Source: Myxococcus llanfairpwllgwyngyllgogerychwyrndrobwllllantysiliogogogochensis (GTDB taxonomy: Bacteria > Myxococcota > Myxococcia > Myxococcales > Myxococcaceae). From it: a DNA stretch of 43,331 nt. Below are positions 35,254-43,308 of the stretch, one piece after another. Made by a program: the position numbers and the translations under genes. The notes under the pieces were generated by a model that did no database searches, was not told where the DNA came from, and saw only the letters and a list, made by a program, of their open reading frames with translations. Each line of letters starts with the position of its first letter. The stretch's first letter is position 1. The stretch lies in contig NZ_VIFM01000075.1 in the NCBI RefSeq assembly GCF_006636215.1, forward strand, positions 1 through 43,331, written 5' to 3'.

Positions 35254-35904
35254 TCATCCGCGCAGCGTCCAGAGCAGGATGCCGAGGAGCGTGACCCCAC
35301 TCCCCCCCAGCCACAGCAGACAACCCAGTTGCCGCGCCAGCAAGCCGAGCTGTTGCTGAACAGCATCGGCCTGCGTCGCAGTGGGAAGGGACTTCGATGC
35401 ATCGATCTCGGCGTCGCTAGCCTGCGTGAGTTTGAACCAGAAATCCCACCAGACCACTTCGACCCAGCCGTGCTGGGCGTTGTCCCACTTGATGCCCTCG
35501 GCCAGCGTGTGCTGCATCGCGGCGCCCTCGTCCATCACGATGGCGATAATGGGCAGCCTTCCGACATAGGCGGGACCAAGGAGACGCTCAAAGGCATCCG
35601 GCGATACCCGCAGATCAACATGGAAGGTACGCTCTCCCTCGCCTCTGGGACTGAAGGCCCGGATGAGGCCGCCACAGCGCTTGCCCTCCATCTCGATGGA
35701 CTGACCTATCTCAATGCAGACCGTGCCAGTCAGGTCTTTGAGCCACTCACCCGTTGACAAGCGGACATGTTCATCGAACGAAGAGCGGGCTCGCCAAAGC
35801 AAGGTGCGCGCGGTCGGGAAGAACGCAGCGGCAGCAGGTGGCTCGCCATCGCGTGGCAACCTGTAGTGACCATCGAACCCGGTTGGCTCAAGGGTAATGT
35901 GCAT
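35254..35904 (-). CDS. orphan tail-anchored protein of the island
   Basis: A 216-residue protein from the ATG at 35904 (MHITLEPTGFDGHYRL); a longer upstream frame is open, but the encoded residues look random. The body is soluble, with a Trp-rich stretch (WVEVVWWDFWFKL, about 150-162). The C-terminus has one membrane helix (LGCLLWLGGSGVTLLGILLWTL) with only Arg-Gly after it, so the protein should be tail-anchored with its bulk in the cytoplasm. I do not recognise the family. It lies inside the island between the transposase remnant and attR. It might be a membrane effector, an immunity protein or a passenger; nothing in the sequence decides. Confidence 0.6.
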   Translation of the reverse strand: MHITLEPTGFDGHYRLPRDGEPPAAAAFFPTARTLLWRARSSFDEHVRLSTGEWLKDLTGTVCIEIGQSIEMEGKRCGGLIRAFSPRGEGERTFHVDLRVSPDAFERLLGPAYVGRLPIIAIVMDEGAAMQHTLAEGIKWDNAQHGWVEVVWWDFWFKLTQASDAEIDASKSLPTATQADAVQQQLGLLARQLGCLLWLGGSGVTLLGILLWTLRG

Positions 35905-35975
35905 GGGGCCATGTAAGCATGGAGCAGTGACCGCACTGCGGTCGCCTTCCCTGTTACCCCTCACCCGTGACGCTG

Positions 35976-36017
35976 CCTGGGATCCGCCTACAGGGCCAGG
36001 AACCAGGAACCACCGAC
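35976..36017. repeat. right member of the diverged repeat pair
   Basis: Bases 35982-36017 resemble 35186-35219 in direct orientation, and a short CCTGG/CCAGG stem surrounds the start. Between here and attR (36018-36294) I see no gene I can support. Confidence 0.5.
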
Positions 36018-36294
36018 CCGAGCATCAGCGCCGTCCCCAGGCGAGGAGCGCCTCCCGTGACGCAGCCGGGCTGCAGACGAACCGGCCGACCCACACCCGC
36101 TCCAGCTCCCCAGTTTCAAGAAGCGCGTCGCCGGTGGCCCGGCACACCGCACCACCGGCGCACCACGCCTGGTCGAATCCGTGGAAACGGTGCCAACCGG
36201 CACCGCCCCTGCTCCCAGGGAAGCCCCAGTCACTTCCGCAGGTTGCGAAGCGCTGACAAGGACTGCTTGCCCCTGCCAACCGGCCCCCCCGTCG

Positions 36295-36334
36295 CATAAC
36301 GGATGGGGCCCTGGTTCGAATCCAGGAGGGCCCA
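36295..36334 (+). pseudogene. tRNA 3'-half fragment
   Basis: Forty bases corresponding to the anticodon-loop CATAA through the discriminator A of the tRNA at 29143. The anticodon-stem strand and variable loop differ by a few bases (CGGAT, GGGGC against CCGAT, TGGTC). The 5' half is absent, so no tRNA can be made. The differing left part probably comes from the element's own attachment site. Confidence 0.85.
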
Positions 36335-36338
36335 CTCC
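36309..36338 (+). repeat. right attachment site (attR)
   Basis: An exact 30-bp copy of 29190-29219. It lies only 25 bp from the stop codon of the next core gene. Confidence 0.9.
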
Positions 36339-36363
36339 TCTCCCCCGCCAGAACCCCCAGGGC

Positions 36364-38193
36364 CTACCGCCGCCACTCCGGGGGAACGTTCTTCTCCACG
36401 GCGTAGCGCTCGAGTTCGGCGAGCTGCTGGCTCGCCAGCTTCAGCTCCGCCTCCACCTCTTGCTGGCGCTTCGCCACCGGCTTGCCGGAGGACTCGTCCT
36501 TGCGCAGACGCGCGCGCTCCTCCTCGAAGCGGGCGACACGCGCCCGGGCCTTGCCGAAGGACGTGCGCCACCGCTCCTCCTCCTCCCGTGTGCGATTCCC
36601 CGCCAGCCTCTGCTTGAAGCGCTCCCGCTCCCAGCGCTGGATGCCCGCGGGGTTCCGGGTCCACGTCTCACGGGCTTCCCTGACGTCCTTGAGCGACACC
36701 TCGATGCGCTCCTCGTTCTCACCACTCCCCTGCCCTGACTTCAGCCAGGCCGTGCCGACCTCTGGCAGCGAGCAGGTCTCGACGGGCAGCCGCGCCCCAC
36801 CGATGTGGATGCCCAAGGTGAGGCCTCGCGAGAGGAACCAGCGCAGCCGCCGCGAGTCCTCCTGCGCCGCCAGCGACTGGCTCAGCGGCCGCCAGTCCTC
36901 GAACTCCAAATCCAGCGTACACGTCTTCCCTTCCGCCTCCAGCTCCATGCGGCGCTTCACGGCCGTGGGTGGCGAGTCGAACCGCTCGACGACCAGCACG
37001 ATGAGCCCCAGCCCGTCGACCCGCTGCACCGAGAGAACCACCTGCTGCTCGGTGTCCACCTGGAAGCGCCGCACCTCGCGCTCCTCGTCGCGCGCCACGC
37101 GCTTGAGCAACTGGCTCCAGCGCTCCGTGGACTCGGGCGTGGTGGGCACGGAGACGAGCTTGCTCGCATAGGCGATGGGCAGTGCCAGCCCCAGCCCATC
37201 CGCGTTCTCGATTTTCATCGAGACGACGCCCACCACCTCGCCGCGTCCATTCAACAGCGGTCCGCCACTGTTGCCCGGATTCACCGAGGCATTGAATTGC
37301 ACATAGCCAGTGCCCAGGTACTGCCGGCCCACGAAGCCCACCTTCCCTTCATGCACGGTGAAGTCCAGGCCCTTGGGGCTGCCAATGAAGACCAGCGGGT
37401 CTCCGGGCTCCAGGCGCGTGACGTCCCCCAGTGGCAACGGGACTGCCTTCGCGCCCACGACGCGGACGGTGGCGAGGTCCAGGTCCACGTCACTGGCGAC
37501 CGTCTCACCGAGCAGCTCCCGCCCGTCCGCGAGCACCGCCGTCATCATCTTGCCCGGCGGACACACCACGTGCTGGTTGGTCAGCACCAGCTCGGAGCCC
37601 ACGAAGAAGCCAGAGCCCGTCTTGCTCCCACACCGCAGCGTCAACGTGCTCGGGCCGGCGCGGCGTGAAATCTCCGCGGTGGAGAGGGCCGAGGGCACGG
37701 GGGCCGCCTCGCCCGGAGTGTCTTCACCCGTGGCGAGGGCCAGGACATTCGAGCGCGTGCGCTCGAAACGCGGAGAGCGAGCCATCCAGATGCCGCCCAC
37801 CAACCCGACCAGGACGCAGGCACCCACAAGCGCCCTCAGGAGTCCACGCGAGGACTCCTGGACGGGCACCACCGACTCCACGAACGGCCGCAAATCCGCG
37901 CGGGCGCCCTGGGCGCGCAGCACCTCCAGGAGCTTCTCAGCGAAGGCGCGAAAGACGCCACGCGCCAGGGGAGCCCCCGCCATCGCGAGCAGGGTTCGCG
38001 CCTCGGAGAACGAGGGCGCGGGAGGGCCCAGCAGCGAGATGGCCCGGGCCAACGCGAAGCGCGTCCGCTCGTCAGCCACCGCGTCCCGCAACACGACGTC
38101 CACCCGGAGGCTGGCGCCGCACACACAGCGAGCCACGCTCCCCGCATCCGGAGCACCACACCGGAGGCACCTCTGCTCGACCGACTCCGACAT
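36364..38193 (-). CDS. zinc-ribbon, membrane-anchored trypsin-like serine protease
   Basis: A 609-residue protein. A cytoplasmic zinc ribbon (Cys9-x2-Cys12, Cys23-x-Cys25) and a helical region precede one membrane helix (about 119-137). Outside lies a trypsin-like (HtrA-type) domain with the triad His208 (LTNQHVV), Asp239 (DLDLATVRV) and Ser309 (NPGNSGGP). A 190-residue extension contains a CSLPEVG-type strand region and a charged C-terminal coiled coil (about 540-600). No PDZ domain is seen. It probably cleaves envelope proteins, with the zinc ribbon reporting to or sensing the cytoplasm. Its end is next to attR, but base composition and codon use are core-like. Confidence 0.88.
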   Translation of the reverse strand: MSESVEQRCLRCGAPDAGSVARCVCGASLRVDVVLRDAVADERTRFALARAISLLGPPAPSFSEARTLLAMAGAPLARGVFRAFAEKLLEVLRAQGARADLRPFVESVVPVQESSRGLLRALVGACVLVGLVGGIWMARSPRFERTRSNVLALATGEDTPGEAAPVPSALSTAEISRRAGPSTLTLRCGSKTGSGFFVGSELVLTNQHVVCPPGKMMTAVLADGRELLGETVASDVDLDLATVRVVGAKAVPLPLGDVTRLEPGDPLVFIGSPKGLDFTVHEGKVGFVGRQYLGTGYVQFNASVNPGNSGGPLLNGRGEVVGVVSMKIENADGLGLALPIAYASKLVSVPTTPESTERWSQLLKRVARDEEREVRRFQVDTEQQVVLSVQRVDGLGLIVLVVERFDSPPTAVKRRMELEAEGKTCTLDLEFEDWRPLSQSLAAQEDSRRLRWFLSRGLTLGIHIGGARLPVETCSLPEVGTAWLKSGQGSGENEERIEVSLKDVREARETWTRNPAGIQRWERERFKQRLAGNRTREEEERWRTSFGKARARVARFEEERARLRKDESSGKPVAKRQQEVEAELKLASQQLAELERYAVEKNVPPEWRR

Positions 38194-38365
38194 TCCCGCG
38201 CTCCCCCTGCGACGACCCTGGTTCCTGGCGCTCGTGCGTCACCCGCGAGGACCGGGTCACCCCTCGGCGGCTCCCATCATCATGCCTCCGAACGCGCGTG
38301 GAGTCCCAGCCACCCACATCAGCCCCCGCGCCCCAACCCGACAACCTCGCCCGAGCAAGCCTTCA

Positions 38366-38377
38366 TGCCCGGGCATC
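38366..38377. promoter_or_regulatory. 12-bp perfect palindrome
   Basis: ATGCCCGGGCAT lies in the 216-bp gap between the WGR-like gene and the protease gene, about 30 bp past the WGR-like stop. It could be an operator or part of a transcript end; there is no further support. Confidence 0.25.
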
Positions 38378-38409
38378 GAAATCCGAGGAACGGTTCCGGC
38401 GGCCTCCTG

Positions 38410-39042
38410 TCAGACCTTGCTCTCGACGAAGCCCTTTTTACGCAGCTTCGCGATGAGCGCGTCCGCCGCGGCGCGGGCCTGCTTCGCGTCCTTGAACGCA
38501 GTGCGCTTGCCGCGCCCCGGCTCGCCCAGACTGCCCGCACGCACCCAGAGCTCGCTGCCCACCAGCGCCACGCCCCGAAAGCCCGTCTCCGTGTCCACGA
38601 AGAGCCGCTCCTCGTCGGGGCGCGCGGCCCGCGTCGCCTTCGCGCGCGACAGAGGCCGGATGGACGAGACAGGCTTGACGGCCCACACCTGGTAGCGAAC
38701 GCGAATCTCCGGCTTCGGGCCATACCGGAACAGCACGCGCCAGCGGCCCCCTCCCGTGGACTCAAAGACAGCCTCGCCCCAGGACTTGAGGCCAGTGGTG
38801 GGTGACTTCGGAAGGAACGACTCCAGCGTCTTCAGGAAGACCAGATAGTCTTTCTCCTGCTTCACATAGCCAATCAGCAGCGTCCCCTCCGGCAGCGACA
38901 AGTCGAGGTCTCCCCAGGCCGTGCGCCTCACCAGGGCGAGGTCGAGGAACACGTTATTGCCCAGCAGGGGCGCGCACTTCTTCCAGAAGTCCGCGCTGAT
39001 GCGCACGTTGCGGGCCCCCAGAAGCGTGGTCGAATCACTCAT
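38410..39042 (-). CDS. protein with C-terminal WGR-like domain
   Basis: A 210-residue cytoplasmic protein. The last 70 residues follow the WGR pattern: GFRGVALVGSELWVRAGSLG, then KRTAFKDAKQARAAADALIAKLRKKGFVE, the usual AxxxxxxLxxxKxxKGY ending. The Trp-Gly-Arg core itself is altered (WVRAG), so nucleic-acid binding is uncertain. The N-terminal 130 residues (GNNVFLDLALVRRTAWGDLD, YVKQEKDYLVFLKTLESFLP) are not recognised. WGR domains occur in PARPs and many bacterial proteins linked to nucleic acids. It is divergent from the small lipoprotein; the 300-bp gap between them shows no other feature I can support. Confidence 0.6.
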   Translation of the reverse strand: MSDSTTLLGARNVRISADFWKKCAPLLGNNVFLDLALVRRTAWGDLDLSLPEGTLLIGYVKQEKDYLVFLKTLESFLPKSPTTGLKSWGEAVFESTGGGRWRVLFRYGPKPEIRVRYQVWAVKPVSSIRPLSRAKATRAARPDEERLFVDTETGFRGVALVGSELWVRAGSLGEPGRGKRTAFKDAKQARAAADALIAKLRKKGFVESKV

Positions 39043-39343
39043 GTCTCTTCCATAGCATGGCCGAGCACCGACACATTCGTCTCCACGAGGTGTTTCGATC
39101 CCTGGAGAGGGTTCGCGGGAAAGACAGGAGCCGCATCCCCATGGACAGCTGAGCCATCCCTCACTTGAAGCCAGTCACTCATTGGAAGCCACTCGGACCG
39201 GGGGACCTCCGGTGCCGCCAGTTCCCACACATCCACTGACGTGGGGTGGACAATGGGCGCAACGCGTCAGAAGGGTGGCGCTTGACCCAAGCCCAGGGCC
39301 CGCAGTTGGATTCGAGGGCTACAACTGCAACGGGGTTTCCAAC

Positions 39344-39598
39344 ATGATTCTTCGTGTACTGGCACTCGCAGCGCTCGTTTCCATCGTTGGCTGTGGCGGA
39401 GCAGAAGTCCCGGAGGGCACCGAGACTGGCGCCCTTCCCGAGCAGGAAGTGTCCGCGCAGGCCGCCACCTGCGAGTCCCTCCAGGGCAAGGTCTGCAGCC
39501 CGGACCGGGAGATTGGCTGTACCTTCGCCAACGGCACCCCGGGTTATTGTCTCTGCCAGGCCATTCCGCACAACAGGTGGGTCTGTCTGACCGACTGA
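39344..39598 (+). CDS. small Cys-rich lipoprotein
   Basis: An 84-residue protein from the ATG at 39344: MILRVLALAALVSIVGC is a complete lipoprotein signal with lipid-accepting Cys17. The mature part has a Glu-rich spacer and then six cysteines (CESLQGKVC, GCTFANGTPGYCLC, WVCLTD) that could form three disulfides. Upstream in-frame codons look random, so the later start is preferred. Such small exported Cys-knot-like proteins are frequent in myxobacteria; the function is unknown. It converges with the metallopeptidase gene, separated by a strong hairpin. Confidence 0.75.
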   Translation: MILRVLALAALVSIVGCGGAEVPEGTETGALPEQEVSAQAATCESLQGKVCSPDREIGCTFANGTPGYCLCQAIPHNRWVCLTD

Positions 39599-39605
39599 GA
39601 ATTTA

Positions 39606-39641
39606 CGGCCGGGCCTGGAAAAAACTCTCCGGGCCCGGCCG
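39606..39641. terminator. bidirectional terminator between convergent genes
   Basis: A 10-bp perfect stem (CGGCCGGGCC / GGCCCGGCCG) with a 16-base loop containing an A-run lies just after the lipoprotein stop and 21 bp from the metallopeptidase stop. Confidence 0.6.
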
Positions 39642-39662
39642 CCTGCCTGGGGTTCAGGACAC

Positions 39663-42600
39663 CTAATGACAATTCAGGACGACGTCCTGCGTCGAGGCGG
39701 TGTCCACATAGCAGATGCGGCTGAGCGAAGACTCGTTGCCCCAGGTGTCTCGCGCCGAGATAGAGAATGGGGTGTCGCTCTGGACCGGGGCTGTGCCAGC
39801 GATGTTCCACACGTATGCGTAGGGGGCCACAGGCAGCGTCACGGTGAAGCCTCCAATCAGGCCTCCGCTCAGGGTCACCGACTGCACACCGTGCGAGTCG
39901 CTCACCGCACCCGCCGACACCAGATACGCGCGACGTGAGCCCTGGACGCTGAAGTTGAACGTCGGGCCCGTGTTGTCCGCGATCACCGTCCGGGTCTCCG
40001 GGCTGCTGGCGAAGCCCGCGTTGTCCGAGCACTGGAACAGCACGATGTAATCGCCGTCCGTGCGCGAGGTGGTGTCGACGACGAACTCGTACGGCGCGGT
40101 GGTGTCGGACTGGAGGATGACTCCATTCTCGCGCATCTCCACGTGGTGGACTCCCTCCGGGTCGTTGCAGGCCACGGTGAACTTCGGCTTCTTGGGTTGG
40201 GTGTCGTTGCGCGTGATGGAGACAATCACCGGCACGGAGTTCGACTTGACGAACGAGGCCACGAAGTTGGCCGTGTTGCCGCAACGGTCCTGCGCCAGCG
40301 CCTGGAACACGTGCGTTCCAGACGCCATCTCCGAGCCGAACGTCAGCACATAGCCCGGCGTGGTGGGCTGGGCGACCAGGGTGCCGTCCACGAAGAGCGA
40401 GTACGGGTACTGGATGCCACACGTATCGGTGACGTTCGCGCTGAGCGTCATCGTGGTGCCCAACTGGGACGCGCTGAACGTCACGGCGGGCGGCGTGCTG
40501 TCGAGCGGCGCGGCCCGGGTCGCGCCCCCCTTGTTGCCGAACGCGTCAGTGACCTCGACAATCAGGTTGTGTGCCAGCCCGTCGGTCGGTGAGTAACTGG
40601 CGGAGTAGGTCGTCGCGGAGTTCGTCCTCGTGGCGAACACCACTCCGTCCACCTTGAAGTCCACCCGGGTAATCACGGAGGCATCACTCACGGAAGCGTT
40701 GACGGTGAACGGCGGCCCGGCGGAGCTCACGGCCATCGACACCGACGGCGGTGTGTTGTCGACCCTCAGCGTGTGGTTGAGCGTCGTCACGTTACCGGCC
40801 GGGTCGGAGACCTTGATGCTCAGCGGGTAGGTACCATCGGCCCAGGTGGTGGTGTCGAACTGGTGCTCGAACGGCGGCGCCATGAGCGAGACAATCAACT
40901 GTCCATTCCGGATGAAGTCGACCGAGTCAATCCCCGAAGCGTCGTTCGCGGTGATCAAGAACCACGGCTGCTTCAGCGAGCCCGTGACGGTGAGCGACGC
41001 GGTGGGCGGCGTCCGGTCCAGCGTCACTGTCACACTCTTGGTCACCTGATTGTTCCAGAGGTCCCATGCTTCGAGAACAATCGTGTGGGGCCCCGTGGAG
41101 AGAGCGCCCGCGGGGATGAGCTGGGTGAACTGAAAGCTTGGGAGCACGACCGTTTGCACGCCGCCGTCGACCACGAGGCGCGGAGCCTGGCGGGCCTGGT
41201 TGGGCGTCTCCGCGTCGGTGATCGTCCCAGTGCACTCGATGTCCGAGCCGCGCTGCCGGCAGGACAGCGTCGCCTGCGGCGGCTGGTTGTCCGGCACCGC
41301 GCCGACGTTGATCGCCGCGAAGGCAGAGGCGACCGCGCGCATCTTCGTCGAGGAGGAGGCGCCGTCAATCACCCCGGCCGCCATGAGCGCGGCGTCTCGG
41401 GCCTGGGCGTAGTCCGCCCCGACCGGGAGCGCCTCCACCGTGCGGGTCCAGATGACCGCCGCGGTGGACGGCCCGATGCCCGTGAAGCCCTCGGGGACCC
41501 TCGGGCAGTTCCAGGGCCCCGGAGACTGGCCCTGCGCCAGCGGCTGACAGCCATAGGCCAGGAGCAGGAACATCCGGTCGATGGGCCCACAGCTCTCGTG
41601 CTCATCCCAGTTGACGAGGTCCGGGGTCCACTCCGGATTGGAGGGCGTCAGGAGGCTGCGTCCTGCAACTCCGGTGTCCTCGCCTATCGTCAGATTGGCG
41701 GGGCGCAGGAGCACCTGGTCAATCTCATTCAGGGGGCGCCGCTTGAGGGTGTCGCGCCCCAGCTCGGTGAAGAAGCCCATGATGTCGCCGGTGCCCTCAT
41801 TGAGGGCAGCAATCTCTCCGGACGCCCCGGAGCCCAGGCTCGGATCCCCCCACACCTCACGCATGAAGAAATCGTGGGTGATTTCGTGGGCGACGATGTC
41901 GGTGGTCGCGAGGTGGACGAGCGTCGTCACCCCCGTCGGCGCCGGATAGGTCTCATAGCCAATCAAGACCCTTGGGTCATTGTTGCTCGCGATGTAGCCT
42001 GCGTTGTCCCATGGATAGTGCATCTTGAATTCCATCGGGGGGAGCGCCTTGGACCCCGTACGGCCAAGGAAGTACTCGAACATCGTCGACGTCATGTTCG
42101 AGGCGAAGAAGGCGTCGACCGCGGCGGTCTCTCCGTTCGTGCTCCGAGCCTCGGAGGTGACGTTGAACAGCGCGCCATCTCCGAAGGACGCATCGGGGCT
42201 CGAGTAGTCGAGATAGGTAATGGTGCCGTCGCCGTTCGGGCGCGTGGCGAGGAACTTGTTGCCCCGCTTGTCCTCGAGCTTGTACAGCGCCTTCGCCGTG
42301 TTGACGACGACCGAGAAGGTGTTGGTGCCGGAGTAGCGCCCCTTCAAGGACGCGTTGGCATAGGTGACGTGTACCTCCGCCGGAGCCACCCGCAGGGCCT
42401 TGCCCGAAAGCGCGTCTACCTCGCCCACCCACTCACGCGGAAAGGCCCAGAGAGAACCCGGGCCACCGGTGGAGAGCGTCAGTCGGTAGATGGGCGTCAG
42501 CTCGGTGATGACACGCTCATACTGCGTCGCATCGTGAGAGCCCGCCACCGGCACACCCGGCTTGAGCCGCCGCTCCTCGTGCGGACGCAGCATCAGCTCT

Positions 42601-42971
42601 CCGCCGCGCAACACCGTCCCAGTGGGGTCGCCCAGCGCCGAGAGGGCCGCCGCCTCGGCCTCGCCCCGGGTGACGCGCGCCTGGGTTTCGACCTTCGCCG
42701 TGGGCTCGACGCGAACCGGGGTGACGCGGGTCTTCCCGTTCGCGGTCTTCGCGCCCACGCCCCACACGGGCAGCTCGTCGACGCGAAGCTGGAGGTACGT
42801 GTCGTCCCCTTCCTTCCGGGGCACCACGGACATCTCACGCAAATCAAAGCCGCGTGCCGTCAACTCGCGCTCCACCTCGAGACGCACCGGAGTCTTCACC
42901 GATTCGCTCGCCGATTCTCCGCACGAAACAAGTAACACCGCGCCAGCCAGCACTCTCAAGAACCGCTGCAT
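39663..42971 (-). CDS. M4-like zinc metallopeptidase lipoprotein with Ig-like repeats
   Basis: A 1102-residue protein from the ATG at 42971, six bases after GAGGGGG; an ATG at 42977 is possible. The lipobox is AVLLVSC. An FTP/PepSY-like propeptide (about 30-200) precedes the catalytic domain, with H362-E-I-T-H366 (IVAHEITHDFF) and the third ligand Glu392 in ALNEGTGDIMGF, typical of gluzincins near thermolysin. From about 565 on, five or six Ig-like modules follow, each starting with a PP-type boundary (DRTPPTASL, DNTPPSVSM, DSTPPAVTF, DNTGPTFNF). It should be an exported protease that digests protein or prey material, the Ig modules serving as stalk or adhesin. Residue spacing between ligands is slightly long for M4. 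Confidence 0.88.
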   Translation of the reverse strand: MQRFLRVLAGAVLLVSCGESASESVKTPVRLEVERELTARGFDLREMSVVPRKEGDDTYLQLRVDELPVWGVGAKTANGKTRVTPVRVEPTAKVETQARVTRGEAEAAALSALGDPTGTVLRGGELMLRPHEERRLKPGVPVAGSHDATQYERVITELTPIYRLTLSTGGPGSLWAFPREWVGEVDALSGKALRVAPAEVHVTYANASLKGRYSGTNTFSVVVNTAKALYKLEDKRGNKFLATRPNGDGTITYLDYSSPDASFGDGALFNVTSEARSTNGETAAVDAFFASNMTSTMFEYFLGRTGSKALPPMEFKMHYPWDNAGYIASNNDPRVLIGYETYPAPTGVTTLVHLATTDIVAHEITHDFFMREVWGDPSLGSGASGEIAALNEGTGDIMGFFTELGRDTLKRRPLNEIDQVLLRPANLTIGEDTGVAGRSLLTPSNPEWTPDLVNWDEHESCGPIDRMFLLLAYGCQPLAQGQSPGPWNCPRVPEGFTGIGPSTAAVIWTRTVEALPVGADYAQARDAALMAAGVIDGASSSTKMRAVASAFAAINVGAVPDNQPPQATLSCRQRGSDIECTGTITDAETPNQARQAPRLVVDGGVQTVVLPSFQFTQLIPAGALSTGPHTIVLEAWDLWNNQVTKSVTVTLDRTPPTASLTVTGSLKQPWFLITANDASGIDSVDFIRNGQLIVSLMAPPFEHQFDTTTWADGTYPLSIKVSDPAGNVTTLNHTLRVDNTPPSVSMAVSSAGPPFTVNASVSDASVITRVDFKVDGVVFATRTNSATTYSASYSPTDGLAHNLIVEVTDAFGNKGGATRAAPLDSTPPAVTFSASQLGTTMTLSANVTDTCGIQYPYSLFVDGTLVAQPTTPGYVLTFGSEMASGTHVFQALAQDRCGNTANFVASFVKSNSVPVIVSITRNDTQPKKPKFTVACNDPEGVHHVEMRENGVILQSDTTAPYEFVVDTTSRTDGDYIVLFQCSDNAGFASSPETRTVIADNTGPTFNFSVQGSRRAYLVSAGAVSDSHGVQSVTLSGGLIGGFTVTLPVAPYAYVWNIAGTAPVQSDTPFSISARDTWGNESSLSRICYVDTASTQDVVLNCH

Positions 42972-43027
42972 GGACATCCCCCTCTGTCTTGGTTTGCTTA
43001 CATGAAAACAATGCCCCCGCAAACCGT

Positions 43028-43039
43028 GAACATGTGTTC
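43028..43039. promoter_or_regulatory. GAACA-TG-TGTTC inverted repeat upstream of the metallopeptidase
   Basis: A 12-bp near-palindrome about 57 bp upstream of the metallopeptidase start. On the minus strand, with one more base, it reads CGAACACATGTTCA, close to the Gram-positive SOS box. It may be an operator; chance is also possible. The rest of 42972-43308 shows no gene. Confidence 0.25.
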
Positions 43040-43308
43040 GGGTTGGCCGCCCTCCTCGTCCCATCAACTCCACTCCCGCCCGAGCGGATGGATGAACTCA
43101 TCTGGGATTGAAAGCTCACGGCGGATGACTTCGGGATACATCGTCAGCCTGGACACAGGTTCCGATACCGCGCGCCGTCAGCCCCAGCATCAGCGACTGG
43201 AGGCCCATTCCGATTCTCGTGGATTTCCAGGCAAACCTGTTCGGGTGCCGCTGTTTGTCCTATGCTCGCGAGGAGGGCTCGCAACTCCTTCTCAATCCAG
43301 GACATCCC

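Larger units (their letters stand above)
29190..36338. mobile_element. tRNA-integrated genomic island without integrase
   Basis: About 7.1 kb bounded by direct repeats of a tRNA 3' end, one of them in the intact tRNA gene. By eye the DNA inside is clearly less GC-rich than on either side, with freer codon use (ATA, TTA, AAT codons). It carries a 1455-residue NTPase-nuclease gene, two IS remnants and a tail-anchored orphan gene. No tyrosine recombinase is recognisable next to either end, so the island has either lost its integrase or was moved in trans. The stretch 29220-29895 has no supported gene or recognisable integrase remnant. Confidence 0.85.

Noticed and set aside
35965..36299. Frames in both directions just inside the right attachment site
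   Set aside because: Low-complexity Arg/Pro or Gly/Arg translations without start signals; no family is recognisable.
40773..42935. Open frame of 720 codons opposite the metallopeptidase
   Set aside because: Antisense shadow; the minus strand has a signal peptide, HEITH and Ig modules.
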